Positions 8,702-18,808 of a DNA stretch of 64,000 bases are shown piece after piece (within the stretch, counting starts at the first letter, position 1; each line of letters starts with the position of its first letter). The stretch comes from Hyphomicrobiales bacterium. GTDB lineage: Bacteria; Pseudomonadota; Alphaproteobacteria; Rhizobiales; Rhizobiaceae. The stretch lies in NCBI GenBank assembly GCA_900473915.1, contig UCNG01000008.1, positions 62,001-126,000 on the forward strand, given 5' to 3'. The position numbers and the translations under genes were made by a program. The notes beneath the pieces are model-generated. The model was not told the origin of the DNA and searched no databases. It worked only from the letters and a program-made list of their open reading frames with translations.

Positions 8702-9373
8702 TTAGTCTCGCTTCCAGCCCGAAAAAATTGACTCCCTCGCCGCTCTTGATTCGGCGAGACGTTCACGGCTCCGCTCCAAAACCTCCGCGCGAGCTTCGTT
8801 GGGCGTCCCTGACTTGAACGGCGGTGAGGGAGCGTATTCGAGCGTCAATTGAACAGTTTCCGCTTCTGTTTGTCCAAACACCTCTTCGAGGATAGACAAA
8901 CCAAAATCTATACCGGACGTTACACCACCAGCCGTAATGATATTTCCGTCCCGAACAACGCGCGCCTCGGTTGCTATCGCCCCAAAGTGCTTTAGAAAAT
9001 CCATGGCATTCCAATGCGTTGTCGCCCTTCGCCCCTGAAGCAGTCCAGCTGCGCCGAGAACCAATGCGCCTGTGCAGACAGAGGTTACATACCGCGCGCG
9101 CGCCGCTTGCTGTCTGACGAAATCCAGCACTACGTCATCCGTCAGCAGCGGGTTCACCCCGCCGCCAGGAATACAGATTACGTCAAGTTGCGGACAATCA
9201 TCAAAAGTAGCTGTTGGTATGAAGATGAGTCCCGATGAGGATGTGACCGGATTGCGATCCTTCCAGATCAGGTGAACATCAGCCCCTTCTGCCGACGAAA
9301 AAACTTCATAAGGTCCTGTCAGATCGAGCTGCTGAATGGAGGGAAAAACCAGAAGTCCAAACGACAAAGCCAC
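8702..9373 (-). CDS. DJ-1/PfpI family protein, isocyanide hydratase-like
   Basis: Flavodoxin-like DJ-1/PfpI protein of about 223 residues. It carries the nucleophile-elbow motif SVCTGALVLGAAGLL and the following TTHW seen in cyclohexyl-isocyanide hydratases and in the N-terminal domain of GlxA regulators, but there is no AraC DNA-binding domain. A GTG at 9373 is preferred because AAGGGA lies eight bases upstream; a TTG two codons earlier at 9379 is too close to that site. It is convergent with the MaoC pair and 27 bases from the apt stop. The exact substrate is unproven. Confidence 0.8.
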   Translation of the reverse strand: MALSFGLLVFPSIQQLDLTGPYEVFSSAEGADVHLIWKDRNPVTSSSGLIFIPTATFDDCPQLDVICIPGGGVNPLLTDDVVLDFVRQQAARARYVTSVCTGALVLGAAGLLQGRRATTHWNAMDFLKHFGAIATEARVVRDGNIITAGGVTSGIDFGLSILEEVFGQTEAETVQLTLEYAPSPPFKSGTPNEARAEVLERSRERLAESRAARESIFSGWKRD

Positions 9374-9399
9374 AATCAATGTCCCTTATGATATCTATC

Positions 9400-9945
9400 T
9401 CAGTCGCCTTCGAAGGCGACGAGTGTGCGGACCGGAACGCCCAGCGCTTCGAGCTTCTTGCGACCACCCAGATCGGGCAGATCGATGATAAAGCAGGCGG
9501 CGACGATTTCCGCGCCCATCTGAAGCAGAAGCTTTGCAGCCGCTTCCGCCGTTCCGCCCGTGGCGATCAGGTCGTCCACCAGAATGATCCGCTCGCCCTT
9601 TTCAATCGCGTCGCGGTGCATTTCCATTTCATCAATGCCGTATTCTAGGCTGTAGGCGATGCGCACCGTATCGCGCGGCAGCTTGCCCTTCTTGCGGATC
9701 GGCACAAAACCGGCGGAAAGCTGGTGCGCGATTGCGCCGCCCAGAATAAACCCGCGCGCCTCGATACCGGCTACCTTGTCGACCTTGTTGCCTGCATAAG
9801 GATAGACCAGTTCATCGACGGAGCGGCGGAACGCCTGCGCATCGCCCATGAGCGTGGTCACGTCGCGGAACTGGACGCCCGGCTTTGGATAATCCGGAAT
9901 GGTGCGGATCGCATCCTTCAAGCTGGCTTTAAATCCGGATTCCAT
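9400..9945 (-). CDS. apt: adenine phosphoribosyltransferase
   Basis: Salvages adenine with PRPP to make AMP. The 181-residue length fits the family, and the PRPP-binding [12 protein letters not shown] motif lies at residues 121-132, with GIEARGFI (about 60-67) in the base-binding region. The ATG at 9945 is preceded by AAAGGA at seven bases; a longer frame from 10005 lacks such a site. It lies downstream of petC on the same strand but is separated from it by a strong terminator. Confidence 0.95.
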   Translation of the reverse strand: MESGFKASLKDAIRTIPDYPKPGVQFRDVTTLMGDAQAFRRSVDELVYPYAGNKVDKVAGIEARGFILGGAIAHQLSAGFVPIRKKGKLPRDTVRIAYSLEYGIDEMEMHRDAIEKGERIILVDDLIATGGTAEAAAKLLLQMGAEIVAACFIIDLPDLGGRKKLEALGVPVRTLVAFEGD

Positions 9946-10132
9946 TTTCCATCCTTTCAGGCGGCTCGCGGGCCGGTCAAAATAATCAAGGCAAAGTTGG
10001 GGCAAAGCCCCTTTACACCTTCAAACGGGTCAATTGCAAAAGAAACCGCCCGTTTCCGCCACAAACATTACGGCGAAGGACCGTTCTTTTTATGGCTTAT
10101 TTGTGGCTGAGGCGACGGTTCGTCTTCACCAA

Positions 10133-10161
10133 CAAAAAAAATGGGCGCTCACGGCGCCCAT
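10133..10161 (-). terminator. terminator of petABC
   Basis: On the minus strand the stem ATGGGCGC/GCGCCCAT with a short loop is followed by eight Ts. It lies just after the petC stop codon and separates the operon from apt. Confidence 0.8.
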
Positions 10162-10185
10162 CTTTTAATTCAGGTTGGTCCGGTG

Positions 10186-11058
10186 TCAGTGCTTCACATC
10201 CGACCAGATCGAACGCTTGGCGACATAGACCAGACCGGCAAAGAGGATAAGGAATATGATGACCCGGAAACCGGTCCGCTTGCGATCTTCCAGATGCGGC
10301 TCAGCGGCCCACATCAGGAAAGCCGAAACGTCGCGCGCATACTGATCGACCGTCTGCGGCGAGCCATCGTCATAGGTGACCTGGTCGTCGCTGAGCGGCT
10401 TCGCCATGGCGAGCGCCTTAGCCGAAATGAAGTACGGGTTGTAGTGCGTACCTTCGGCAATCTGCATGCCTGCTGGCGGCTGCTCGTCGAAACCGGTCAA
10501 CAGAGAATGGATATAATCCGGGCCACCTTCGGCATATTGCGTGAATATATCGAAGATGAACTGCGGGAACCCACGCTCCACTGCACGCGCCTTGGCGATC
10601 AGCGAGAAGTCCGGCGGAGCCGCACCATTGTTTGCCGCCGCGGCCGCAGCCGCGTTCGGATATGGCGACGGGAAGTGGTCGGTCGGAAGCGCCTTGCGGG
10701 TGAACATTTCGCCATCCGCATTCGGGCCGTCCTGCACTTCGTATTCGGCGGCGAAAGCCTTGACCTGTTCCGGCGAGTAACCAAGATCTTCCAGCGTGCG
10801 GAAGGCCACCAGGTTCATCGAATGGCAAGCCGAGCAGACTTCCTTGTAGACCTTCAGGCCGCGCTGAAGCTGGCCCTTGTCATAGGTTCCGAACGGGCCG
10901 GCAAAGCTCCACTTTTCCTGTTTCGGATGGTGGATTGGAAAATGTTCCGGCTCTGCGGCATTGCCGCTTTCCTCAGCCGAAGCGCCACCCATGGCTATCC
11001 CAAGCGCAACCAGCGGAGCGATACCGAAGGCAGCGAAATTCTTGAGGATGTTTTTCAT
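10186..11058 (-). CDS. petC: cytochrome c1 of the bc1 complex
   Basis: Membrane-anchored c-type haem subunit that passes electrons from the Rieske centre to cytochrome c. The 290-residue precursor has a signal peptide ending near GGASA (about residues 24-28), the haem-attachment motif CSACH (75-79) and a C-terminal transmembrane anchor followed by basic residues. The ATG at 11058 is chosen for AAGGA seven bases upstream; an ATG five codons earlier has a weaker site. It is the last gene of petABC, 27 bases after petB. Confidence 0.95.
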   Translation of the reverse strand: MKNILKNFAAFGIAPLVALGIAMGGASAEESGNAAEPEHFPIHHPKQEKWSFAGPFGTYDKGQLQRGLKVYKEVCSACHSMNLVAFRTLEDLGYSPEQVKAFAAEYEVQDGPNADGEMFTRKALPTDHFPSPYPNAAAAAAANNGAAPPDFSLIAKARAVERGFPQFIFDIFTQYAEGGPDYIHSLLTGFDEQPPAGMQIAEGTHYNPYFISAKALAMAKPLSDDQVTYDDGSPQTVDQYARDVSAFLMWAAEPHLEDRKRTGFRVIIFLILFAGLVYVAKRSIWSDVKH

Positions 11059-11085
11059 TGTTACGTCCTTCATCTCTCTCGCTGC

Positions 11086-12381
11086 TTAGCCCCGAGTTTC
11101 AACAGGGATTTCCACCGGGGTAATCTCGCCCTTGCCGCTCTTCTCCAGAACCGCCTCGGTGATCGAGTTCGGCAAACGCTTCGGCGTTTCGATCAGGCCG
11201 ATGACCGGCATGATGACGATGAAGAAGGCAAAGTAGTAAAGCGTACCCAGCTGCGCCATGAAGACGTAGGAACCTTCCGCCGGACGCGAACCGAGCCAGC
11301 CGAGGAAGATGGCGTTGACCACGAACAGCCAGAAGAACAGCTTGAACCACGGACGATAAACCGCCGAGCGAACCTTCGACGTATCGAGCCACGGCACGAC
11401 GAAGAGGATTGCGATCGAACCGAACATGGTCAGAACGCCGCCGAGCTTCGAATCGATCGGGCCGATGTTGAAGGTGATGGCGCGCAGCATCGCGTAGAAC
11501 GGCAGGAAGTACCATTCCGGAACGATGTGAGCAGGCGTCTTCAGCGAATCGGCCGGGATATAGTTATCCGGATGGCCGAGGAAGTTCGGCATGTAGAAGA
11601 TGAAGTAGGCGAAGAACACGAAGAAGACGAGCGCGCCGAAAGCGTCCTTGATGGTCGCATAGGGCGTGAACGGCAGCGTATCGGTCTTGGACTTGACTTC
11701 AATGCCGGTCGGGTTGGTCTGGCCCGTCACATGCAGCGCCCAGACATGCAGGATAACGACACCTGCAATCATGAACGGCAGCAGATAATGCAGCGAGAAG
11801 AAGCGGTTGAGGGTCGGATTGTCGACCGCAAACCCGCCCAGCAGAAGCTGCTGGATCGGCTCGCCGATGATCGGGAAAGCCGTGAAGAAGCCGGTAATGA
11901 CCGTCGCGCCCCAGAAGGACATCTGGCCCCATGGCAGCACGTAGCCCATGAAGGCGGTTGCCATCATGAGAAGGAAGATCACCACGCCCAGAATCCATAG
12001 GAGCTCGCGCGGTGCCTTGTAGGAACCGTAATAGAGGCCGCGGGCAATATGGAGATAGACGGCGATGAAGAAGAAGGATGCGCCGTTGGCGTGCATGTAG
12101 CGCAGCAGCCAGCCGGAATTGACGTCGCGCATGATCTTTTCGACGGAATTGAACGCAAGGCCCGTATCCGCTGCATAATGCATTGCCAGCACGATGCCGG
12201 TCAGGATCTGCGCAATGAGCATGAAGCTCAAAATGCCGCCAAAAGTGTACATGTAGTTTAGGTTACGCGGCGTCGGATAGGCCACGAAGGAATCATAGAC
12301 GAGACGCGGCAAGGGAAGCCGTTCGTCGACCCATTTTTCGATGCCGGTCTTCGGCGTGTATGTGGAGTGTCCACCACTCAT
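11086..12381 (-). CDS. petB: cytochrome b of the bc1 complex
   Basis: Central quinol-oxidising subunit of complex III with eight transmembrane helices and two b haems. In the 431-residue protein the haem-ligand histidines lie in helices B and D ([30 protein letters not shown]), and the PEWY motif of the Qo site is present. The ATG at 12381 is preceded by GGGGAGAG. It lies about 20 bases after petA and 27 before petC, the standard fbcFBC order of alphaproteobacteria. Confidence 0.97.
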   Translation of the reverse strand: MSGGHSTYTPKTGIEKWVDERLPLPRLVYDSFVAYPTPRNLNYMYTFGGILSFMLIAQILTGIVLAMHYAADTGLAFNSVEKIMRDVNSGWLLRYMHANGASFFFIAVYLHIARGLYYGSYKAPRELLWILGVVIFLLMMATAFMGYVLPWGQMSFWGATVITGFFTAFPIIGEPIQQLLLGGFAVDNPTLNRFFSLHYLLPFMIAGVVILHVWALHVTGQTNPTGIEVKSKTDTLPFTPYATIKDAFGALVFFVFFAYFIFYMPNFLGHPDNYIPADSLKTPAHIVPEWYFLPFYAMLRAITFNIGPIDSKLGGVLTMFGSIAILFVVPWLDTSKVRSAVYRPWFKLFFWLFVVNAIFLGWLGSRPAEGSYVFMAQLGTLYYFAFFIVIMPVIGLIETPKRLPNSITEAVLEKSGKGEITPVEIPVETRG

Positions 12382-12402
12382 GTCTTCTCTCCCCAAGACC
12401 TG

Positions 12403-12966
12403 TTAGCCGATCCTGATGACCGTATCGGAAGCGAACGCATATTGCGGAATGTGCATGTTTTCCGGCGCCGGACCGCTGCGGATACGACCGGCGGTGTCAT
12501 AGGTCGAACCATGACATGGGCAGAACCAGCCGCCGAAAGAGCCGGCTTCGCCGAGCGGTACGCAACCCAGATGGGTGCATACGCCGATCATCACCAGCCA
12601 GTTTTCCTTGCCTTCGCCTGCCGAGCGGGCGAGATCGGTCGCCTGCGCGTCCGAAGCGAGGTTGGCATTGCGCGCGTTCGGGTCCTTGAGATCGCCCAGA
12701 GCGGTCGCCTTGGCATCCTCGACTTCCTTGGCGGAGCGGTTACGGATGAAAACCGGTTTGCCGCGCCATTTAACAGTTAGCGATGCTCCTTCCGCCAGGG
12801 ACGAAACATCAACCTCGATGGACGCAGCCGCGAGTGTCGAAGCGTCTGGACGCATCTGGTCGATAAACGGCCAGGCCAGTCCGCCAGCTCCGACGACACC
12901 GGCCATCCCCGTCGCAATATACAAAAAATCACGCCGTGTCGGCTCAGCCGTGTCGTGTGCGCTCAC
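12403..12966 (-). CDS. petA: ubiquinol-cytochrome c reductase Rieske iron-sulfur subunit
   Basis: Carries the [2Fe-2S] Rieske cluster that takes the first electron from ubiquinol. The 187-residue protein has a twin-arginine segment RRDFLY (11-16) before the single transmembrane helix, then the cluster-binding CTHLGC (130-135) and CPCHGS (149-154). The start is a GTG at 12966 with AAGGAA seven bases upstream; the longer frame would begin inside that ribosome site. First gene of petABC. Confidence 0.96.
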   Translation of the reverse strand: MSAHDTAEPTRRDFLYIATGMAGVVGAGGLAWPFIDQMRPDASTLAAASIEVDVSSLAEGASLTVKWRGKPVFIRNRSAKEVEDAKATALGDLKDPNARNANLASDAQATDLARSAGEGKENWLVMIGVCTHLGCVPLGEAGSFGGWFCPCHGSTYDTAGRIRSGPAPENMHIPQYAFASDTVIRIG

Positions 12967-13217
12967 GTGCCAATTCCTTTTCAACCTGCATGTTCAATTG
13001 AACTCTCCCCTCGTCCTCTTTTGCACTTGCGCAAAAGTAGTCCCGCAAGTGCTCACAGGACGAAATTCCCTCCATTTCACTATTCGGTTTATGCGTGTAA
13101 AAATCGCTTGTCCAGACACCAAGCCCTTATGACGGCACGATGTCGCAGGCGAATTTACCTGCCCAATTCAAGGAATGCGCGGCAGATCGATAATGAACTA
13201 CGGACAGCGGAAAGCTG

Positions 13218-15083
13218 TCAACTTTCGGTATTCCCGCCGATGAAACCGCCCGACTGCCGGGCCCAAAGTCCCGCATAGAGGCCGCCGCGGGCAACAAGTT
13301 CGTCATGCGTGCCCTCCTCCACGATACGTCCCTGATCCATCACGACAAGACGGTCGAGCGCCGCGATGGTGGAAAGGCGATGAGCGATTGCAATGACCGT
13401 CTTTCCTTCCATCAGGCGTTTCAGGTTCTCCTGAATGGCGGCTTCCACCTCCGAATCGAGTGCGGATGTGGCCTCATCGAGGATCAGGATGGGGGCGTCC
13501 TTCAAGATGGCGCGCGCGATGGCGATGCGCTGCCGCTGCCCGCCGGAAAGCTTGACGCCGCGCTCGCCCACAAAAGCATCGAAGGAGCGCCGCCCCTGAA
13601 AATCCTCAAGAGTGGCGATAAACCCGTCGGCCTCGGCCTTTTGCGCCGCCCGCAGCAAATCCTCGTCGGTGGCATCGTCCCGCGCCAGCATGATGTTGTC
13701 GCGCAGCGACCTGTGCAGCAAGGCCGTTTCCTGACTGACGACCGCAACGGCCCGGCGCAGCGACGTCTGGGTGACATCGCGAACATCCTGTCCGTCGACA
13801 AGGATGGAGCCTTTCTCGACGTCGTAGAGACGCAGGATCAGATTCACCAGCGTGGACTTGCCCGCGCCGGAATGGCCGACAAGCCCGATGCGCTCGCCGC
13901 CGCGAACCGTCAGGTTGATATTGTCGAGAACACCCTCAGCCTTGCCGTAATGGAAGGTGACATTGCGGATATCGATACGCGCTTCCGTCACCTGCAAGGG
14001 TTTCGCGCCGGGACGATCCTCCAGACCCAGCGGCGCGGAAACGAGCCGCATGGAATTTTCGATCAGTCCGAGCTGGCGCAGCATGGCGTTCATCTGCATC
14101 ATGAGCCGCCCGAGCAGCATGTTGAGGCGCAGCACGAGCCCGAGCGTGAACGACACCTGCCCGACCGTGATGGCATTGCGTGTCCATAGATCGATGGCAA
14201 TCGCGGCAACCGTCACGATCATCAGGCCGGACAGTGCCGTGAGCGACATGCGAACGCCGGTGAGCGAGCGCATGAACGGAAGAAGCGCTGCTATGTATCC
14301 TTTGAAACCATCGCGCAAATACTGAACATCGTCATTGACGGTGTTCAGCTTGATCGTCTGGATGTTGGAATAGCTGTCGACCAGACGCCCGTTTATCAGC
14401 GACCCCGCTTCGGCGGAAGCCTCGGCCTGACGGCGGATCTGTGGAAGGTAATGGCGGGCAATCAACACGAAGACAGCAATCCATGCCAGAACGACCGCCG
14501 CCAGCGTCCAATCCAGCCGTCCGATCAGGAACAAAGTGCTGATGCTGTATATGAGCATGAACCAGACGACCTGGATGAGGCTCTGGATGAAATCGCCCGC
14601 CGCCTGACCGGCCTGCCAGACCTTCGTTGCTATGCGCCCCGCAAAATCATTCTGGAAAAACCCGTAGGATTGCTGCAGCACATATGAATTGGCCTGCCAC
14701 CGGATCAGGTTATAAAAACTGGGGCCCATCACCTGCTCTTCAAGCAGCGTGTTGGCCGCCGTCACGACGAGGCGGACCGCAAGGACAGTGAACCCCATGA
14801 AAAGCAGTTCCGGGCCTGCCGCCTGCAAAAGCGCCGACCAGCTGCGTTCGACGCCGCCCCTGCCCGCCTGATCGAGAATATCGACCAGCCTGCCGGTGAA
14901 ATAGAACAGGCCCGCCTCGACCAGCGGCAGCAAGCCGCCGACGACAAGGGAAGCCGCCAGCGGCCATTTGGCCTGTCGCGCATAATGCCACAGAAAGCCG
15001 AACGTCGTTGAAGGCGGTCTCAGCCTGTCCGGTTCACGAAAGGGATCGACCCAACGTTCGAACAGGCTGTAAACCGCTTTCAT
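13218..15083 (-). CDS. ABC exporter half-transporter (permease plus ATPase), second of tandem
   Basis: Type IV ABC exporter of 621 residues: a six-helix membrane domain (about 40-330) fused to an ATPase domain with Walker A GHSGAGKST, signature LSGGQRQR, Walker B ILILDEATSALD and the AHRLS switch. All catalytic residues look intact. It lies 15 bases downstream of a closely related half-transporter, so the pair may be a heterodimer or two homodimers. Likely cargoes are lipids, drugs or peptides; nothing in the sequence decides. The ATG at 15083 directly follows an alternative TTG. Confidence 0.88.
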   Translation of the reverse strand: MKAVYSLFERWVDPFREPDRLRPPSTTFGFLWHYARQAKWPLAASLVVGGLLPLVEAGLFYFTGRLVDILDQAGRGGVERSWSALLQAAGPELLFMGFTVLAVRLVVTAANTLLEEQVMGPSFYNLIRWQANSYVLQQSYGFFQNDFAGRIATKVWQAGQAAGDFIQSLIQVVWFMLIYSISTLFLIGRLDWTLAAVVLAWIAVFVLIARHYLPQIRRQAEASAEAGSLINGRLVDSYSNIQTIKLNTVNDDVQYLRDGFKGYIAALLPFMRSLTGVRMSLTALSGLMIVTVAAIAIDLWTRNAITVGQVSFTLGLVLRLNMLLGRLMMQMNAMLRQLGLIENSMRLVSAPLGLEDRPGAKPLQVTEARIDIRNVTFHYGKAEGVLDNINLTVRGGERIGLVGHSGAGKSTLVNLILRLYDVEKGSILVDGQDVRDVTQTSLRRAVAVVSQETALLHRSLRDNIMLARDDATDEDLLRAAQKAEADGFIATLEDFQGRRSFDAFVGERGVKLSGGQRQRIAIARAILKDAPILILDEATSALDSEVEAAIQENLKRLMEGKTVIAIAHRLSTIAALDRLVVMDQGRIVEEGTHDELVARGGLYAGLWARQSGGFIGGNTES

Positions 15084-15098
15084 CAATGGCTTTTGTCC

Positions 15099-16955
15099 TT
15101 ATTTTATAAGTATATCCTCGGTATTTTCATCGAAGCCGAGGAAACCGCCGGACTGGCGCGCCCATAGGCTTGCATAAATGCCGCCGAGCGCCACAAGTTC
15201 CTCATGCGTGCCGTCCTCGACGATACGTCCCTTGTCCATCACCACGAGGCGGTCAAGCGCCGCGATGGTGGAAAGGCGGTGCGCGATGGCGATCACGGTC
15301 TTGCCTTCCATCAGCGTGTTGAGGCTGTCCTGAATGGCCGCCTCCACTTCCGAATCGAGCGCCGAGGTGGCCTCGTCCAGAATGAGGATCGGCGCATCCT
15401 TCAGCATCACGCGCGCAATGGCGATGCGCTGGCGCTGCCCGCCCGAAAGCTTGACGCCGCGTTCGCCGACATGCGCATCCAGCCCCTGCCGTCCCTTCGG
15501 GTCGGTCAGCAGCGGAATGAACTGGTCTGCCTGCGCCAGCCGGATCGCCTGCTGCAACATTTCCTCGGTCGCATCCGGTCGCCCATACATGATGTTCTCG
15601 CGGACCGAACGATGCAGAAGCGAGGTATCCTGCGTGACCATGCCGATATTGGCGCGCAGCGAATCCTGCGTGACCCTGGAAATGTCCTGCCCGTCGATCA
15701 GGATGCGACCCTTCTCCAGATCGTAGAAACGCAGCAGCAGATTGACCAGCGTAGATTTACCAGCACCGGAACGCCCGACCAATCCCACTTTCTGGCCCGG
15801 CTTAATGGCGAGCGTGAGGTTTTCGATAACCCCGTTGCCCTTGCCGTAGTGGAAGCCGATCCCGTCGAAGTCGAGCTCGCCTTTGGTCACCTGCAATGCC
15901 GGTGCATCGGGAACGTCCACGACCTCATGCGAGCGCGCAATCGTGGTGATGCCGTCTTCCACCGTGCCGATATTCTCGAACAGCGCCGACATTTCCCACA
16001 TGATCCACTGCGACATGCCGTTGAGGCGCAGCACCAGGCCGATGCCGACCGCAACGGCGCCCACGGTAATCGCTTCGTTCATCCAGAGCTGGATGCCGAT
16101 TGCACCCACCGCAAACAGCAGGATGCAGTTCGCCATGTAGAGGGTGAAATGGAACATCGTGATGAGACGCATCTGCCGGTGCACGGTGCCGAGGAAGCCG
16201 TCGAGGCTTTCGCGCACGTAGGATTCCTCGCGGCTTGAATGCGAGAAGAGCTTGACCGTCGCGATATTGGTATAGCTGTCGACGATGCGCCCCGTCATCA
16301 GGGAGCGGGCATCAGCCTGTTGTTCCGAAATCACCCGCAGGCGCGGGATGAAGAAACGCAGCAACAGGATATAGACGACAAGCCAGACGGCAAACGGAAT
16401 CATCAGCACCAGATCCGCAGACGCCGCGATGAACAGAGTGCCCGCGAAATAGACGATGACATAATTGAGCACGTCCAGGAGCTTCATCACCGTTTCACGA
16501 ACGGCGAGAGCGGTCTGCATCAGCTTGGTGGAGATGCGTCCGGCAAACTCGTCCTGGAAGAACGACATCGACTGACGGATCAGGTAACGGTGCATCAGCC
16601 AGCGAATGCGCATCGGATAATTGCCGAGCAATGTCTGGTGGATGAGCAGCGAATGGATCAGCACCACGCCCGGCAGGCCGATCAGGACAACGCCCGCGAT
16701 CAAGGTGAGTCGCCAGCCTTCATTGCTGAGGAAAGTCTCGCGCGACTGATGCGACAGCCAGTCGACGATATTGCCCATGAAGGCAAAGAGCGACACTTCG
16801 ATCACCGCGATCAGCGTCGTGAAGATCGCCATGCCGATGATCCACGGCCATGCGCCACGGGTATAATAAAGGCAAAAGGCTACCAGTCCGCGCGGGGGTT
16901 CGCGCGGCGGTTCTTCGGGATAAGCTTCGAGTCGTTTTTCAAACCATCTGAACAT
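15099..16955 (-). CDS. ABC exporter half-transporter, first of tandem
   Basis: 618-residue fusion of a six-helix exporter domain and an ATPase domain, with GRSGAGKST, LSGGQRQR, ILILDEATSALD and AHRLS all present. Over the ATPase domain it is nearly identical in long stretches to its downstream neighbour, showing a tandem duplication. The ATG at 16955 is preceded by AAAAGGA; an upstream in-frame start at 16991 has no support. Cargo unknown; the MsbA/LmrA-like fold suggests an amphipathic substrate. Confidence 0.88.
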   Translation of the reverse strand: MFRWFEKRLEAYPEEPPREPPRGLVAFCLYYTRGAWPWIIGMAIFTTLIAVIEVSLFAFMGNIVDWLSHQSRETFLSNEGWRLTLIAGVVLIGLPGVVLIHSLLIHQTLLGNYPMRIRWLMHRYLIRQSMSFFQDEFAGRISTKLMQTALAVRETVMKLLDVLNYVIVYFAGTLFIAASADLVLMIPFAVWLVVYILLLRFFIPRLRVISEQQADARSLMTGRIVDSYTNIATVKLFSHSSREESYVRESLDGFLGTVHRQMRLITMFHFTLYMANCILLFAVGAIGIQLWMNEAITVGAVAVGIGLVLRLNGMSQWIMWEMSALFENIGTVEDGITTIARSHEVVDVPDAPALQVTKGELDFDGIGFHYGKGNGVIENLTLAIKPGQKVGLVGRSGAGKSTLVNLLLRFYDLEKGRILIDGQDISRVTQDSLRANIGMVTQDTSLLHRSVRENIMYGRPDATEEMLQQAIRLAQADQFIPLLTDPKGRQGLDAHVGERGVKLSGGQRQRIAIARVMLKDAPILILDEATSALDSEVEAAIQDSLNTLMEGKTVIAIAHRLSTIAALDRLVVMDKGRIVEDGTHEELVALGGIYASLWARQSGGFLGFDENTEDILIK

Positions 16956-17140
16956 GGCGATCCTTTTACGGGCACCTTGCAAAATTTCCAAGACGGAACA
17001 GGAACAAAACAGGAATATTTTCGTGATGCGAGAACAATTTTTTCTTGCCGATACTATTTCCGCTTACTGATGTGTTGACGCCGGAGACCCAAGCACGCTC
17101 AACGCTTGCAGCCATCCGATTTGTAAGCTACCCGCATCAT

Positions 17141-17605
17141 ATGGAACTGCGCGTCGCACTTTACCAGCCCGACATTCCCGGCAATACGGGAACCATCCTG
17201 CGAATGGCCGCCTGCCTCGGCTTCGCGGTGGACCTGATCGAGCCCGCCGGATTCGACGTCTCCGACCGCTCCCTGAAGCGCGCCGGAATGGACTATCTGG
17301 AACAGGCAGCCCTCACCCGCCATGCGGACTGGCAGCATTTCGAGAACTGGCGCCGGCAGGCAGGCCGCCGCATCGTGCTGCTGTCCACCAAAGCGGCGGT
17401 TCCCTATACGGAATACCAGTTTCAGGAAAATGACATTCTGCTTTTCGGGCGCGAGTCGTCGGGCGTCCCCGACACTGTGCACGATGCCGCCGATGCGCGG
17501 CTTCTGATCCCGATGATGCCCGGCGCGCGCTCGCTAAATCTTGCGATTTCGGTCGCGATGACGGCGGGCGAAGCTCTCAGGCAAAGGAAAAGCCTCGCGA
17601 AATGA
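17141..17605 (+). CDS. trmL: tRNA (cytidine(34)-2'-O)-methyltransferase
   Basis: SPOUT-class enzyme that methylates the wobble ribose of tRNA-Leu. The 154-residue length matches TrmL, with the trefoil-knot motifs PDIPGNTGTILR, LFGRESSGVP and MMPGARSLNLAISVAM. The ATG at 17141 gives the family start MELRVALYQPDIPGNTG; the longer in-frame extension does not fit. Divergent from the ABC exporters, with about 185 bases between. Confidence 0.93.
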   Translation: MELRVALYQPDIPGNTGTILRMAACLGFAVDLIEPAGFDVSDRSLKRAGMDYLEQAALTRHADWQHFENWRRQAGRRIVLLSTKAAVPYTEYQFQENDILLFGRESSGVPDTVHDAADARLLIPMMPGARSLNLAISVAMTAGEALRQRKSLAK

Positions 17606-17659
17606 CCGGATTCGCGAAGCGCAGCATCTCCCTTCCGGTCTGAAAGGCCCGCTTCTCCC

Positions 17660-18697
17660 ATGAACCTGTCCATGCGCACCGTCGCTCTCGCCGCTTCTGC
17701 CGCTTCCCTGCTGGCAACCGCCCCGGCTTTCGCCAAGGAACCCGAAACCATCAAGCCGAAGGTGATGGTCATCACCATGTTCGGGGAAGAAGCCAAGCCA
17801 TGGCTCGAAGGCGAGAAGTTCACGCAGAAGATCAAGCTGCCGGGCCTCAATCCCGAATATCCGGAAATCGATTGCACCGCCGATGGGCTTTGCCACATGA
17901 CGACGGCCATGGGCTTCGCCAATGCGGCAAGCTCGGTTTCCGCCATGGCGCTGAGCGGCAGGCTCGATCTCAGCCACACCTATTTCCTGATCGCGGGCAT
18001 TGCCGGCGTCGACCCGAAGCACGGCACGCTCGGTTCCGCACATTGGGCAAAATATGCCATCGACGCCAATCTGAACCATCGCATCGACATTCGTGAAGCG
18101 CCGGAAGGCTGGCCCACGGACTTCTTCGGCCTTGGCGCGGCAAAGCCCGGCGAAAAGCCGAAATGGGCCGCTGGCACGGAAGTCTTCGAGTTGAACGGCA
18201 AGCTTGCCGATTACGCGCTGGTAACGACCAAGAGCGTTGAACTTCTCGATAGCGACGCGGCGAAGGAATATCGCAAGCACTATACGGAAGAAGCGGCAAC
18301 CGGCGCGCCGAAGGTGACGATCTGCGACACGGCTTCCGGCGACACTTACTGGCACGGCGCGAAGCTCGGCGAAGCCATGGCCGAATGGTCGAAGCTTCTG
18401 ACCGACGGCAAGGCCGACTATTGCACCTCGCAGATGGAAGACAATGCCACGCTGACGTCGCTGAAGCGCGCCGCCGAAGCTGGCAAGCTCGATTTCGATC
18501 GCATCGCGCTGCTACGCACCGCCTCGAACTTCGACCGTCAGGGCAAGGACCAGACGGCGGCTCAATCGCTTGCCGCGAATTCCGGCGGCTTCCCGCTCGC
18601 CACGACCAACGCCTATCGCGTCGGCAAGGCCTATGCCGAAAGCATCATCCAGAACTGGAAGGCATGGGAGAAGGCCCCGCAGACGACAGCACAATAA
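17660..18697 (+). CDS. purine nucleoside permease (NUP) family secreted protein
   Basis: 345-residue protein with a Sec signal peptide (about residues 1-25, cleavage after APAFA), so it is exported rather than an integral permease; no other membrane segment is visible. The mature part resembles the NUP family, named for a fungal nucleoside transporter, whose members look like nucleoside phosphorylases (FLIAGIAGVDPKHGTLGSA). It may bind or process nucleosides in the periplasm. It is followed by a strong terminator. Biochemical role in bacteria uncertain. Confidence 0.8.
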   Translation: MNLSMRTVALAASAASLLATAPAFAKEPETIKPKVMVITMFGEEAKPWLEGEKFTQKIKLPGLNPEYPEIDCTADGLCHMTTAMGFANAASSVSAMALSGRLDLSHTYFLIAGIAGVDPKHGTLGSAHWAKYAIDANLNHRIDIREAPEGWPTDFFGLGAAKPGEKPKWAAGTEVFELNGKLADYALVTTKSVELLDSDAAKEYRKHYTEEAATGAPKVTICDTASGDTYWHGAKLGEAMAEWSKLLTDGKADYCTSQMEDNATLTSLKRAAEAGKLDFDRIALLRTASNFDRQGKDQTAAQSLAANSGGFPLATTNAYRVGKAYAESIIQNWKAWEKAPQTTAQ

Positions 18698-18727
18698 GCC
18701 TGTAATGGAATAACGATTCAAAAAGCG

Positions 18728-18753
18728 AAGGCACCCCGCGGGGTGCCTTTTCT
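18728..18753 (+). terminator. terminator after NUP-family gene
   Basis: Perfect 10-bp stem AAGGCACCCC/GGGGTGCCTT with a two-base loop, followed by TTTT on the plus strand. Confidence 0.8.
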
Positions 18754-18808
18754 GCCTGCTAATGTGAATCGCATTTCAAAGCCTTGGCCATAGCGATTAA
18801 AGCACTGC

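Noticed and set aside
10141-12000. 619-codon plus-strand frame over petC and petB
   Set aside because: Antisense shadow of two certain bc1 genes, with highly charged, low-quality composition and no ribosome site.
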